Below are positions 11,893 through 22,413 of a DNA stretch of 64,000 nucleotides, piece after piece. Source of the stretch: Podospora pseudocomata (lineage: Eukaryota; Ascomycota; Sordariomycetes; Sordariales; Podosporaceae); the NCBI RefSeq assembly GCF_035222375.1, contig NC_085887.1, positions 1,525,501 to 1,589,500 on the forward strand, written 5' to 3'. The position numbers and the translations under genes are program-made. Every line of letters begins with the position of its first letter. Position 1 is the stretch's first letter. A model generated the notes under the pieces. The model had not been told where the DNA came from. It saw only the letters and a list, made by a program, of their open reading frames with translations, and ran no database searches.

Positions 11893-12582
11893 ATGTCCGA
11901 GCTCCCCCAATACAAGAAAGACTTCCTCAAATCCGCCATCGACGGCAACATCCTCAAATTCGGCTCCTTCCTCCTCAAATCAGGCCGCACCTCCCCCTAC
12001 TTCTTCAACGCCGGCGACTTCTACCGCGCCGACCTCCTGAACTCCATCTCCACCGCCTACGCCCTCACAATCGACTCCCTCCCCATCCAGTACGACATCA
12101 TCTTCGGCCCCGCCTACAAGGGCATCCCCCTCGCCACCGCCGCCACCATCAAGCTCGGCCAGATCAACCCCGACAAGTACGCCTCGGTCGAGTACTCGTT
12201 CGACCGCAAGGAGGCCAAGGACCACGGCGAGGGCGGCAACATCGTCGGCGCCCCCTTGAAGGGAAAGAGAGTCCTCATCGTGGACGATGTCATCACCGCT
12301 GGCACCGCCAAGAGGGAGGCCATCGCCAAGATTGAGAAGGAGGGCGGCATCGTAGCTGGCATCGTTGTTGCGTTGGACAGGATGGAGAAGCTTCCGGCCA
12401 AGGATGGGGATGATTCCAAGCCTGGGCCGTCTGCGCTGGGCGAGTTGAAGAAGGAGTACAACCTGCCGATTTATGCTATTCTGACATTGGATGATATTAT
12501 TGAGGGGATCAAGGGCTTGGTTGGAGAGGAGGATATCAAGCGGACTGAGGAGTATAGGGAGAAGTACAAGGCTACTGACTAA
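11893..12582 (+). CDS. ura5: Orotate phosphoribosyltransferase
   Basis: The enzyme converts orotate and PRPP into OMP, the fifth step of de novo pyrimidine synthesis, in the cytosol. A single uninterrupted exon encodes 229 residues, the normal length for fungal OPRTase. The type-I phosphoribosyltransferase signature [13 protein letters not shown] is at 127-139. The N-terminal segment [21 protein letters not shown] and the [11 protein letters not shown] loop (71-81) carry substrate-binding residues. Homodimer formation is known for the family. The coding strand is C-rich in its first half and visibly G-rich toward the end. It is divergent from NOG1 and convergent with the acetyltransferase gene. 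The protein is very close to the ura5 products used as genetic markers in Sordariales. Confidence 0.97.
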   Translation: MSELPQYKKDFLKSAIDGNILKFGSFLLKSGRTSPYFFNAGDFYRADLLNSISTAYALTIDSLPIQYDIIFGPAYKGIPLATAATIKLGQINPDKYASVEYSFDRKEAKDHGEGGNIVGAPLKGKRVLIVDDVITAGTAKREAIAKIEKEGGIVAGIVVALDRMEKLPAKDGDDSKPGPSALGELKKEYNLPIYAILTLDDIIEGIKGLVGEEDIKRTEEYREKYKATD

Positions 12583-12907
12583 AGTGCCTGTGAAAAAAGG
12601 AAATGAAAAAATATGGCAGAGATAGGCTTCTAGATCAAGATGAGGGGATGCCGGTCATCTTTAATGGGACTTCTGAGGACTGCGTCGAAGCTGTCTGATC
12701 CTGGAATCGAGTCACTATGCCCGTGCAACAGCAAGGTAATCCTCACACGAAAGTCACCATGTTTTCGACATCAGCGGTTACATATCCCCTGTCTATTTCA
12801 AAAAGGAGGTCCAAGTTGGTTCGGATCTCCCTATTCTGCTGCTCGGAATCCATGTCCAGTCGCTGCCTCGTATAGCAGTCTGTTGCCATTGGAAGATATC
12901 AGAAACA
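12583..12907. other. Convergent 3' spacer URA5 / acetyltransferase
   Basis: About 325 bp holding 3' untranslated DNA of both genes. No coding or repeat signal seen. Confidence 0.55.
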
Positions 12908-13879
12908 CTACTCTGGTTTCCCAGAAAGATCAAACACCTGCAAAACAACTTCGTTAGTCCTCCACAACACCTCTCTCATGAATTCACAACAGCAAAGCAC
13001 TCACCATATCATTCCACCCCCCACCCCCAAACTGCGCCTTGCTTGGCCCCAGGTTCTTGTACCCAAACCTCTCATAATATCCCACCAGATAATCCTGGCA
13101 AATCAATCCCACCCCCTCCCCCAGCCCCATACCCTTCACCTGCTGCAAATACGCCTTCATGATCATCTTGCCTATCCCGCATCCCTGAAGTCCAGGCAAA
13201 ACAGCAAGTGAATGCAGCGCCACCAGCCCCCCCGTCTCCTGATGGCCCACCTCGGCAGACTTCCCTTGTCGTGTCCGCCAGTCTTTGGGGTAGTCCATAT
13301 CAGCGTCACTGACGACTTTGCCAGTCCCACGAGTGGAGACGATATGCGCCAGTAGCACCGACACGGCGCCATCAGCCCGGTCGGTTTCCACCGGGCGGGC
13401 GGTGGAAAGGGTGGGGAGCTTGCAGGAGGAGGGAAGCTGGGAGGGGATGACGGTACAGAAGACGCCGAGGGAGAGTTCGGGGCAGGTGGTGAGGCGGTAT
13501 TCGAACTGGGAAGGGTGTTAGCAAAGCCTCATTGATATGTTGAGAAAAGAACCATGGGTTTTACCTTCTCAGGGGACGCCCTATGGTCAGGGTTGGGGAA
13601 GGCGGCGTTCTCCAATTGCACGCATGACGGTGCGTCAGAGACGGTCAGGGGTCTGATGTTTGGGAGAAAGGGGAACGGAAGTGCCTTCTGAAGCCTCGAC
13701 TCGGGAGAGTCTTTCTCTGCTCGTCGCTTCTGACTGAGTGTCTTTTGCAGTTGGGCAAAGTCCCCGTCGGCATCGGAGGACTCGTCAATGGCTTGGTCTC
13801 CATCGACGGGGCCTGGGCTGGCTGTGGTTGGAGGGTTGACGTCCTCCCTCGCCGGCTGTTGTTCAATTTGGGAGACCAT
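12908..13879 (-). CDS. GNAT N-acetyltransferase, PAA1/AANAT-like
   Basis: This is a GCN5-related acetyltransferase of the arylalkylamine/polyamine group (yeast PAA1, animal AANAT), which moves acetyl from acetyl-CoA to amines in the cytosol. Exons are 13565-13879, 13005-13505 and 12908-12937, giving 281 residues. The first 65 residues are low-complexity (Q, P, D rich). The fold begins at IRPLTVSDAPSCVQLENAAFP and continues with FEYRLTTCPELSLGVF. The acetyl-CoA motif A is LPGLQGCGIGKMIM, with QGCGIGK at 212-218, followed by GLICQDYLVGYYERFGY. The last short exon supplies VFDLSGKPE, giving the family ending WNDMVFDL. Substrate is not determinable from sequence. It is divergent from DDI1 and convergent with URA5. 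Confidence 0.85.
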
Positions 13880-15759
13880 GTTTGAAAACGGGATGCTGTG
13901 CTGTGTCGTGTGCCGCTGTGCTAGCTACACAGTGAAGTCTGCGGTGAAATATGAATAAGAAAATCCAATATTACACCACGTGGTCAAGTCAAAGCCAGTG
14001 ACACGCGAAATGACTTGTGATGATGATAAACACAATGGAGAGATGATCGGCTAGGTATTCAAAAGATATCAAACTTGATGCCTCGAGGTTGTAAGGTGGA
14101 AACGGTCAAGAACCGAGCGAAGCAACGTTGTATCACCGGTACTCTTTACCACCAGGCTGGGAAGAAGGTACGAAGGCCAAGCGTCAACGGAGCAGTATGG
14201 GTGCCCAAACTCACTTCCACAAACCAGTCATGAGATCCCCAAATGTCTAAGCTGCAGATCCACCCTGCGAGGGGGAACTTGCAAAAGGGAACGACAGAAG
14301 ACGCCTTTGCCCCTCGGTCAGTGGAATTTTGCTGTCATTCGCCTGTCAAACAGGACCCCTGGTGGACCCTGACGTTTGCAGGTGTCAATATCCAACGTTG
14401 GCGGCGCCGATCAGAACGACAACGGTGTTGACGGCGTGGTCAAGGGATGCCGGCAGGCACTCCGTGACTTACCCCGCCCCCTCCATCTCCGTGAAATATC
14501 CACAACGCCAAACATGGGTCGGGCTGACGTCACCGATAAGCTTCTGAGATGGTGAGATCCTGAGACGGCCTTTTGAGGCGATCTCTTCCTCAGCTGGCTC
14601 AAGAGGGAGATCGAGAAGATGTAGTCGTCTGTGCGAAAAACAATTCTCACTGAGAATCTGACAAAAAAGAGAAAGGGTGTAGCAGTCATGCAGAGCGCTG
14701 CATGCAAGAGATAAAAAAGAGTCAGTCGTCCCGTCTCTAGGTGTCCCAACATGTTGTGATCTATCAAGCGAGCCAATACCGGACGGAGCGCCTTGCATCC
14801 AGCTCTGCTGCAATCGATGCATACATGGGGGGTCAACTGATCCCCTGATGCATATACTCGATGCCCTTGTCGCCCGGTTGAAGAGCCCCCAGCTTGCGAG
14901 GGTGAAAAGTTCATCCCAACGCTGAAGCCTGCAAGTTGTTGCTGATGGTCAGTCATGAACAGCATCCATGATGCCTAGACGAGGCAGCAGCGCGTGTCTT
15001 ACGGACGGCCTTTCGCTCGGCATTGGACTCCAATGTACACCGCTACACTGACTGTTCAGTGCCTGAGAAAACCTGGCCATGTGTCCACCCGGGGAAGCTT
15101 GCCTGCTGCATAGAAGAACCTCGATGGGCTTCCAATAACTTCCATCTCTCAGCTCAGCAGCAGAGGTAGGATGCTAAGGCAGGTCGACAACGCTACTGCG
15201 GCTTCAGGGCATGAAGCACTGCTTGCGAAGCTTAAATGCATCTTAGTGTGTTAGAAGTGTACAGCCGCACAGGTATGGCCATCTGTGTCGGATTGGTGAT
15301 TGGTGATTGTAAAAACTGGAAATGGCGTAAAAAAGGTTGAAGGGAACTCTGGAAGTCTCAGGTCGTCTTCCGTGTCTCTACCCACGCTCCCCAGGCTAGC
15401 AAAAGGTCTGGACCCTCCAATCAGGTATCTTAGGGAGCCTATGCCCCCCTGGTTCTAGCTATCCGTCCAAGGCTTTAGCGGTGCCTTTCTCGGAAAGGAA
15501 ACTGGAGCCCCTCCGTCACCGACTTAGCTTGAGGCCTTACCTCGGGCTGCCCCTCGTGCCACAGCATACAACGGAGCTTGACTGTTGACAAACACAACAC
15601 CCACCGCCTCGACTGACTTTTCCTCTCTTCGAAACTTGAAATTTTTACTTTTAGATTCTCTTCCGGTGGCATTGATCCCAACGCTTGCAACCACTCGTAC
15701 TTGTTCCGTTTAGTTCCACTACCATCGACGGTCTCTCCGCTTGCGCCAGACTCGACAAC
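13880..15759. promoter_or_regulatory. Long divergent region acetyltransferase / DDI1
   Basis: Nearly 1.9 kb without a convincing gene. The open frames here are short, carry no recognisable motif and have no splice logic. The last 200 bp are pyrimidine-rich and likely contain the DDI1 leader. A non-coding RNA cannot be excluded. Confidence 0.5.
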
Positions 15760-17256
15760 ATGTAAGTCGATTCTTTTTACCTTTTATCACGTCAAACGTT
15801 CCTGGTGACAGGTTACTCACGAACACCAGGCGCATCACGCTCACAATCACAAACGCCGAAACCCAGGCGGACGACCAGGACCTCCTGTCTCTGGACGTCT
15901 ACCCGGAGATGACCATCGAGACCCTCCGAAGCTCGATCCAAGTCGAAACCGGCCACCCCTCCACCTCCCAACACCTGTACCATAATGGCAAGCTCATCAA
16001 CGACAATTCCAAGACACTGGCCGAATTGAACGTCGACGATGGCGACATGATGGCCCTCCACGTTCGCGACATTCGTGGTAGCACCGGAATCCCAACAGGA
16101 CAGGGGGAAGCAGGACCGTCTCGTCAGCAAGCGCAGGCGCCTTCAGGAGCACAAGACCCCGAGACCGTCCGTCTTCAGATTCTTGGCAACCCAGCTCTTC
16201 GGCGAGAGGTGGAGAACTCATCACCACAGTGGGCTGGTGCGCTGGACGATCCGGTCAGGTTCGCCCAAATCTTCAACAGCCAGTATGATGTTGAGAGGCG
16301 GGAGCGGGCTGAGCGTCACCGGATGATTGCGAGGCTGAATGAGGATCCGTTTGATGTGGAAGCTCAAAGGAAGATCGAAGAGATGATCCGGCAAGAGCGT
16401 GTCATGGAGAACCTTCAAAATGCCATTGAGCATAACCCCGAGGGTAGGTTTCTTTGACTATTTGTACCAGCGGTCCTTACAAGAGCACCTCTCTAACAAA
16501 ATGTCAGTTTTCGGTTATGTGCATATGCTGTACCTCGACGTCGAGGTCAACGGGCACAAGGTCAAGGCTCTTGTTGACTCTGGCGCTCAGGCCACTATCA
16601 TGAGCCCGAGTTGTGCTGAAGCCTGCGGTATCATGAGGCTGGTTGACAAGCGGTTTGCTGGTATCGCTAAGGGTGTCGGGACAGCCAACATTCTCGGCCG
16701 TGTCCACTCGGCCCAAATAAAGATTGGCCCTCTCTTTCTTCCCTGCAGCTTCACAGTCATGGAGGGTAAGACGGTGGAGCTCCTGCTCGGCTTGGACATG
16801 TTGAAGCGTTATCAGGCTTGCATCGACCTGGCCAAGAACGCGCTGGTCATTCAGGGGGAGGTTGTGCCTTTCTTGGGAGAGGCTGACATCCCGAGGGATG
16901 TCGAGGAGCAAGTACAAAAAGAGCCAACTGCTCCCGGTCCCGCCGGTACTACGATCGGCCAACGGACCGGAGCTGTCACTGCCCCAGGTGCTCCGGCTCC
17001 TGGTTCACCAGTCCCTCAGGCTGAGGCACCACCTGCTGCTCCCGCCGCAGCGCCCGTTCAACCCTCGCGGCCTCAGCCACAGCAGCAACAGCCACCACCA
17101 CAACAACAACAGCAGCAGCAGCAAACTTCGCGATTCCCCCGGGAGCATATCGAGCAGCTCAAGGCTCTGGGGGCCTCGGAGCAGCAGGCTATTCAGGCCT
17201 TGGAGGCTACTGGTGGTAATGTTGAGTATGCTGCCAGTTTGATTTTCGAGGCTTAA
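15760..17256 (+). CDS. DDI1: Ubiquitin receptor / aspartyl protease DDI1
   Basis: DDI1 shuttles ubiquitinated cargo to the proteasome and carries a retroviral-type aspartyl protease fold. Exons are 15760-15761, 15830-16443 and 16508-17256, giving 454 residues. The initiation codon is split: AT ends exon 1 at GTAAGT and G begins exon 2, producing MRITLTITN, the conserved family start. The ubiquitin-like domain spans about residues 1-78. The protease domain (about 205-330) contains the catalytic Asp229 in [10 protein letters not shown] and the GLDMLKRY turn. A Pro/Gln-rich linker with nine Q in a row follows, then a C-terminal UBA (about 415-454). Using the upstream in-frame ATG at 15741 instead would translate intron sequence and is rejected. 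It is convergent with RRP8. Confidence 0.93.
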
Positions 17257-17693
17257 GAGGGATTATGGGATCTGGTACCATGCCGAACTCCTGGATCGTT
17301 GGCGCAAAGCTTTCGTAGGTAGCATAGCGTGTTTTTTTTGAACTTGCGCTCGGTTTGTGATAGATATTTCGGACCTACCTGGGTTTTTTCCTTTGCTGGA
17401 ATTACACACACAAAAACAAGACGGGAAAAGAGAGAAAAGTCCTCTTTAGAATTGGGAGTCAGTGAAGTAGCGTTTGGGCAGGAATTGATGAGCTTGTGTG
17501 TGCCAACCTATCTATCTACCGAACTTCACGTCGAGCCTCACAAGGTCAAACAACGCTCATTCATATCTAAACCCCCGTTTGTTTTCTCTTACTGGATCCC
17601 ATAACTTGACGTATCTTGCCGTACCTAATTGCCCTTGCTTTTATCTACCATTACCATCACCCCCATGCATACCCTACCTACAACAAAAAGAAT
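17257..17693. other. Convergent 3' spacer DDI1 / RRP8
   Basis: About 440 bp between convergent stops, containing 3' untranslated sequence of both genes. No other signal recognised. Confidence 0.55.
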
Positions 17694-19448
17694 CTACCTC
17701 AACTTGTAAACACAAGGCTTCAAAATCGCCATCTCCCTCCTCTTCCTCTCCTCCTCCTCCCTCTGCTCCCTCCCCGTCCCCACAAACTTCTTCCTATTCT
17801 CCACCACCTCCGCCCTCGTCTCCTTCTCCTTCTTCCTATCCTTGAACCCACCCAACGCCCCAAACCCCCTATCCTTCCCCAACCGACTCGCATTCGGCCC
17901 CAGCTTCTTCTCCACCTCCCTCTGCTCCTTGAACCGCGCCTCCCGTTCCAGCGCCTTGGGGTCAGAGCACTTCCCCACCAGCGCAGGCGCAGCCTTGACA
18001 AAGCTCATCCTAACAAACATCTTATTGCTCATATCAACCGCATGTTCCCCCATATCCCTATTCAGCAAAAACCCCCTCCCCTGCAGCGCAGCCACAAAAG
18101 CCGAAATATCCGTGCTGCTCGATTTCTGAACGGGGGGCACATCCCCATCGACATGCTCCGCCAACTCGGCCAAATCAGCAGCCTCCTCTTCAGCAAGCTG
18201 CTTAGCATTCGGCTTGTTATTCTTCCTCCTGTTGCCCACGGAGTGTGACACAACCTTTGCCGGCTGCGTCGTCCCTGACCCGCCAGGGCTGGAAAACCTG
18301 GATTTAATCTCCGCCACCCAGAGCTCCCCCTTCCAACGAAGAATCCGATACGCCTCCTCGATGAAATCAGTCCAGTTCGTCCCCATCAGCGCGAGGCAAA
18401 AAACCACCACGTCCACCGTCCCGGGCTCAAGCGGGAGGTTGGCAATGTCGGCTTTGGTGACCAGGGGGTTGCCCCCCGTTTGGAGGTCAAAGCTGTGGAT
18501 CTGGAGCTTCGACTTTTTGAGGAGCGGTTGGAGGGTGGCGGCTAGCTTCGCGTCGCCGCAGCCTAGGTCGGCGATGGTGCAGATTTTGGTGGAAAAGTCC
18601 CTCGGGAGGGGGATGGCGGTTGGGAGGGCGGGGTGGGATTTGGGTGGTTGGCGGAGGGGGGCGCGGGTCTTGATGTCGGAGATGTAAATGTCGACTGGGT
18701 TTTCGGGCCAGACTTCGACTTGGCGGCGGAAGCCTTCGTGGTATTCGGAAAACATTTCGGGGGAAGTGGAAAAGAGGGAAAAGGATTCTTTGGAGGGGCG
18801 GGTGTAGAGGGTTTCGTTTAGGTGGCGGAAGCGGGCCGAGATGAGCTTTTCGCGCATGGAGGCTTGGAGGGGAGTGAGTTTGGGGCCTGGGGCGGGGGTT
18901 GAGGCAGCTGGTTTTGGTGGTGGTGCTGTGACTCTGGTTTGGGCATCGTTGTCGACCTTGGGGGGTTGTTGCTTCTTGTCTTTCTTGTTCTTCTTGCCGG
19001 TGGCGGTGTCTTGGGCGGCGGCGGGTGTGGGCTTCGGGGTCTTGTCTTCCTCGTCGTCGAAGCCATTGAAGTCATCCTCGGCGTTCTCAGATGGGGCTAC
19101 AGACTTCTTCTTTTGCTTCTGCTTCTTGGCCTTCTTGGGGGTGTTGTCCTCGCTCTTCTCTTCAGCTTGGGCGGTATGCTTGGGGGCGGGCTGATGGTCT
19201 GTCTTCTGGCGCTTTGCCTCCTGCTTGCTCCGCGGCTTGGTCGCTGGCTTGGGAGCCTCCTTGTGCTCGATGACTTGGTCCCAGAGATCAGCAAAGTTGT
19301 CGGCCGTCACATTCTGCTGGTTTGGTCTTTTGCGCTTCCTTGCAGGTTTCGAGGCCGGGGCGGGAGCGGCATTCACCGGAACGGCACCGTTCTCGGTCTC
19401 GATTTTGAGTTTCTCGGCCGAGATACTCAGGCCTTTGACGGGAAACAT
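17694..19448 (-). CDS. RRP8: 25S rRNA adenine-N1 methyltransferase RRP8
   Basis: RRP8 is the nucleolar SAM-dependent enzyme that makes m1A in 25S rRNA helix 25.1 and assists early pre-rRNA cleavage. The model is one exon of 584 residues. I start at MFPVKGLSISAEKLKIE (19448) because this resembles family N-termini; an open frame extends further upstream to 19595 but looks like leader. Residues 30-190 are a long Lys-rich disordered arm with nucleolar-type signals. The methyltransferase core starts near 195 (PLQASMREKLISARFRHLNE). The SAM motif ADLGCGDAK is at 293-301, then HSFDLQ, VVVFCLALMGTNWTDF and LWVAEIKSRF. The conserved ending REMAILKPCVYKLR confirms the stop. Confidence 0.94.
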   Translation of the reverse strand: MFPVKGLSISAEKLKIETENGAVPVNAAPAPASKPARKRKRPNQQNVTADNFADLWDQVIEHKEAPKPATKPRSKQEAKRQKTDHQPAPKHTAQAEEKSEDNTPKKAKKQKQKKKSVAPSENAEDDFNGFDDEEDKTPKPTPAAAQDTATGKKNKKDKKQQPPKVDNDAQTRVTAPPPKPAASTPAPGPKLTPLQASMREKLISARFRHLNETLYTRPSKESFSLFSTSPEMFSEYHEGFRRQVEVWPENPVDIYISDIKTRAPLRQPPKSHPALPTAIPLPRDFSTKICTIADLGCGDAKLAATLQPLLKKSKLQIHSFDLQTGGNPLVTKADIANLPLEPGTVDVVVFCLALMGTNWTDFIEEAYRILRWKGELWVAEIKSRFSSPGGSGTTQPAKVVSHSVGNRRKNNKPNAKQLAEEEAADLAELAEHVDGDVPPVQKSSSTDISAFVAALQGRGFLLNRDMGEHAVDMSNKMFVRMSFVKAAPALVGKCSDPKALEREARFKEQREVEKKLGPNASRLGKDRGFGALGGFKDRKKEKETRAEVVENRKKFVGTGREQREEEERKRREMAILKPCVYKLR

Positions 19449-22413
19449 GATGGCAGTCGAAAGAACTGGCGGTTGGACTGGATTGGTGGCTGGCCGCAGT
19501 TGCGCTGGCAGTCTGTTGTCTGTCGCCTGTTGCTGTCGTCCAAAAGACGAAGAAAAATTTAGTGGGGCCAGGATCGGCAAGCCGTCAGCCCCCACATTGG
19601 GGTTAAAGCTTGAGTGGACCGTGCGGTGGAGATCAACGGCCCAAGCTGCCGTGAGGTGTCCTGTGAAGTTTCACAACCATCTTCTTCTGCGAACATGCCT
19701 CGGTTTCCCACCCCAAATTAACAATCATATGCTGTGTCCCTCCCGCCTCTGTGCTTCTTCAGCCTTGCGGCCGAAACTGACAGCTGATCCCTGGACTCTT
19801 TGTCCGGTTTGGGACATGCAACGACAACAACGGAGGTGTCATCCGGTTTGGCCGATGTTGAAGAGAATCTCCTCACAGAATCCCAGGCCCGTTTTTTTGA
19901 AGCTTGGGGCATCAGTTGATCGTGGAGCTTAGTTATTCCATGTCCTGATCCAATCCAGCATATGTCAGTTCTCGATCGTCATACATCTTGACCATTCTCG
20001 TCAAGAACCTCGCATTCTCGGCCGTCAATGCATTCTGCCGTGCATCTATCTCTCCGGCATCTCTCCGTGCTTACTTTTTCTACTGTACCTCGAGTTCGAA
20101 GCTACCTATGCAGGACCCCGGGCTCGCCGCACACACACACACAACGCAACTTCACATGTCTTTTGTCTTGGTTATCCAAAGCAATCTCGCAGATCCAGTG
20201 TTTGACACAGATTGAAGCCAGAATAAGACCGGAAGTATTCAGACGGCCCGCGGGATACACAGCATTTTTCTATACAAAGAAAGCCAGTCTGGGTTTGCAG
20301 TGCGACTTGTTCATGGGGAGTATCGGCCCTTTACAGCTTCTGATGGCCACAAAATTTGGTGCCATGATACCAAAGAGCACTTGGCAACCGTTTCGGCTTC
20401 TCGCTCACCGTTACCACGCCAAGATTTACTAGTGATGGACGGCCGTTGAGCGGGCGCCCGGAGGTGTTCGATGTTGCAGTTTACTTTTTTGAATATCCAT
20501 AGAGCGGCAGTCGGAGCTGAAAAGCCCTATCATGTGAAGAGATGCATGATAATTTAGGCATGGAAGCCGCAGAGAATATTCCATAGATTAACGAGGCGGG
20601 ATGTTTGGTTGGGACAGAGAGGAACTTGTGCTCTTGATGGAGGGGAGCAAGAGTGGGGGATTATCGGGGTATGCTTGGTCCATCCCATCACCCTATCCAC
20701 CTCCACTCAGGAGTTCACACACACTTCTTCATACACTCACCAGTTTCGCTTCTGCATCTTGTTATCACCTACACTAGTTTGCGTCACACGGCACCACCTC
20801 GACCCTGACCTTGAACGGTGGGACGGCTTGACGCCACAGAGCTGCAGACCAACTCGAAAGCGTCCATCTTCATGTCATAAAACTGCAGCGGTGTTCCTGG
20901 TCCGCTCGTGTCACGCTGTCACGTCCCCACCGAGTTTAGTTGGAGGTCCATAGTACGGTACTAGGTGAACTGACTGACAGGTAGCGCGGGCCACACAACG
21001 GCAGCAGCGGCAACGCCGGCATCAGGACTCGTCCCGAGGGATATACCATTATACCTGACGTGTCGAAGGAGGGGGGGGTTACTTTTTTAGAACGCCCGTG
21101 GTGACGATGGACGGGACGGCTTGTTCCCGTCCCCCAGAGCTGGACTGACAGAGAAGTGTACCTGACCTTGTGAGACTGAGAGCTGGAGCGCGCGGGGGGG
21201 CATCTTGAGGGGACATTCACCCTCCATCATCCTGTCAAGGCGCAACAGCTGCACATGGAGCACGCATACAGGCTGCATCAGCTAACCTGTAGGTCCCGCA
21301 ACTTCACCGTTCTGGCCCATGTTCTAGTGTTAGGGGACTGTAGGAAAGTGGCGCCAATCTCTTGGCCCGTTGAGGCTGCCCCACCTCACGATGCTTGCCC
21401 AGCTCTCCAGCTTGCGGTGGCCGCCCCGTGCTGCGATGCGACTCTCCCCTCGCCAAGCAACAAGTGAGAATTGCGAGCGCCCGATCTGTCCTCGCACCAG
21501 AATCTCTTCGAGCACCATCGGCCCGTGATGCCATCATACAGCGCCACACCTCTCGATCTGCTCTCCTTTCTCCCTCCATAGCATACCGCCCACGCCTCTG
21601 TCTCTCTCCTTCAAGTGAGAGAGTGAGTGAGAGCACTCGGCCGAAGCCACGCTCCCCCCCCCCCTCTCCACCCCCCGGCTTGTTCCGCCTGACACACCAC
21701 GTCCGCCACCTAGTTACCACTATACCACAACAAAGAGAGACGGCCTAGATATCTACACACTACATATAAACGAATATCACCTACCCATACAACGCTGCTC
21801 GTCGATATCAGCCTCAACGGCTATTGTTTGTCATCCTCACCGCGGGCGGGCTGCCAGGCTACGCCATCTTACACCCAACGGGTACCTGGGGCTGTTTCGG
21901 CCGGCACTGGTCTATTCCATTCAGCTAATCAACAAGTTAGCGAAACCTCTCCGCGTCCTGTTGTGTCCTGCAGATAGCTGCACCAATTCGGATCATACTC
22001 TGACTTCGCCGGGATCAATACAAGGCGACCTTCTCCCAAGGTAATTCACAATCTCGTTACACCAGCTTGTCTCAGTCCGTTCCGGTGAGGTGCATCACCT
22101 ACGGCATCTGATCCGCCCCATTCTACTCTACATACTGACCTTACCTACATAGTTTGTGTGAGTATCTGGGCACCGCGGCGGAGATTTATTACCCGTCTCC
22201 CGCCCCCCATTGCCCTCTTGTCTTGGTCAGATCAAGGGACTATAAACTCATGATATATTCGCCAGACAGCCTCGAGTTTATCATGTGAACGCGCTGAGTT
22301 TTCACTAGCACAGATCCGTCACACCGCTTTCCCTGTAAAGCTCTTCACTCGCCGTTTTTCTTTCTGCATACTCTACACAATTACCCCCTTTTTTTTGACT
22401 TACACCAACTATC
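19449..22413. promoter_or_regulatory. Long divergent region RRP8 / Zn2Cys6 factor
   Basis: Almost 3 kb with no gene I can support. It contains a short CA run near 20131-20142, pyrimidine-rich tracts near 21640-21700 (with a 12-C run), and many short open frames. It probably comprises the promoter and a long 5' leader of the regulator, as is common for fungal regulatory genes. Confidence 0.55.

Noticed and set aside
15741-15829. Upstream in-frame start for DDI1
   Set aside because: It would translate a clear GTAAGT...CACCAG intron and add residues absent from the family.
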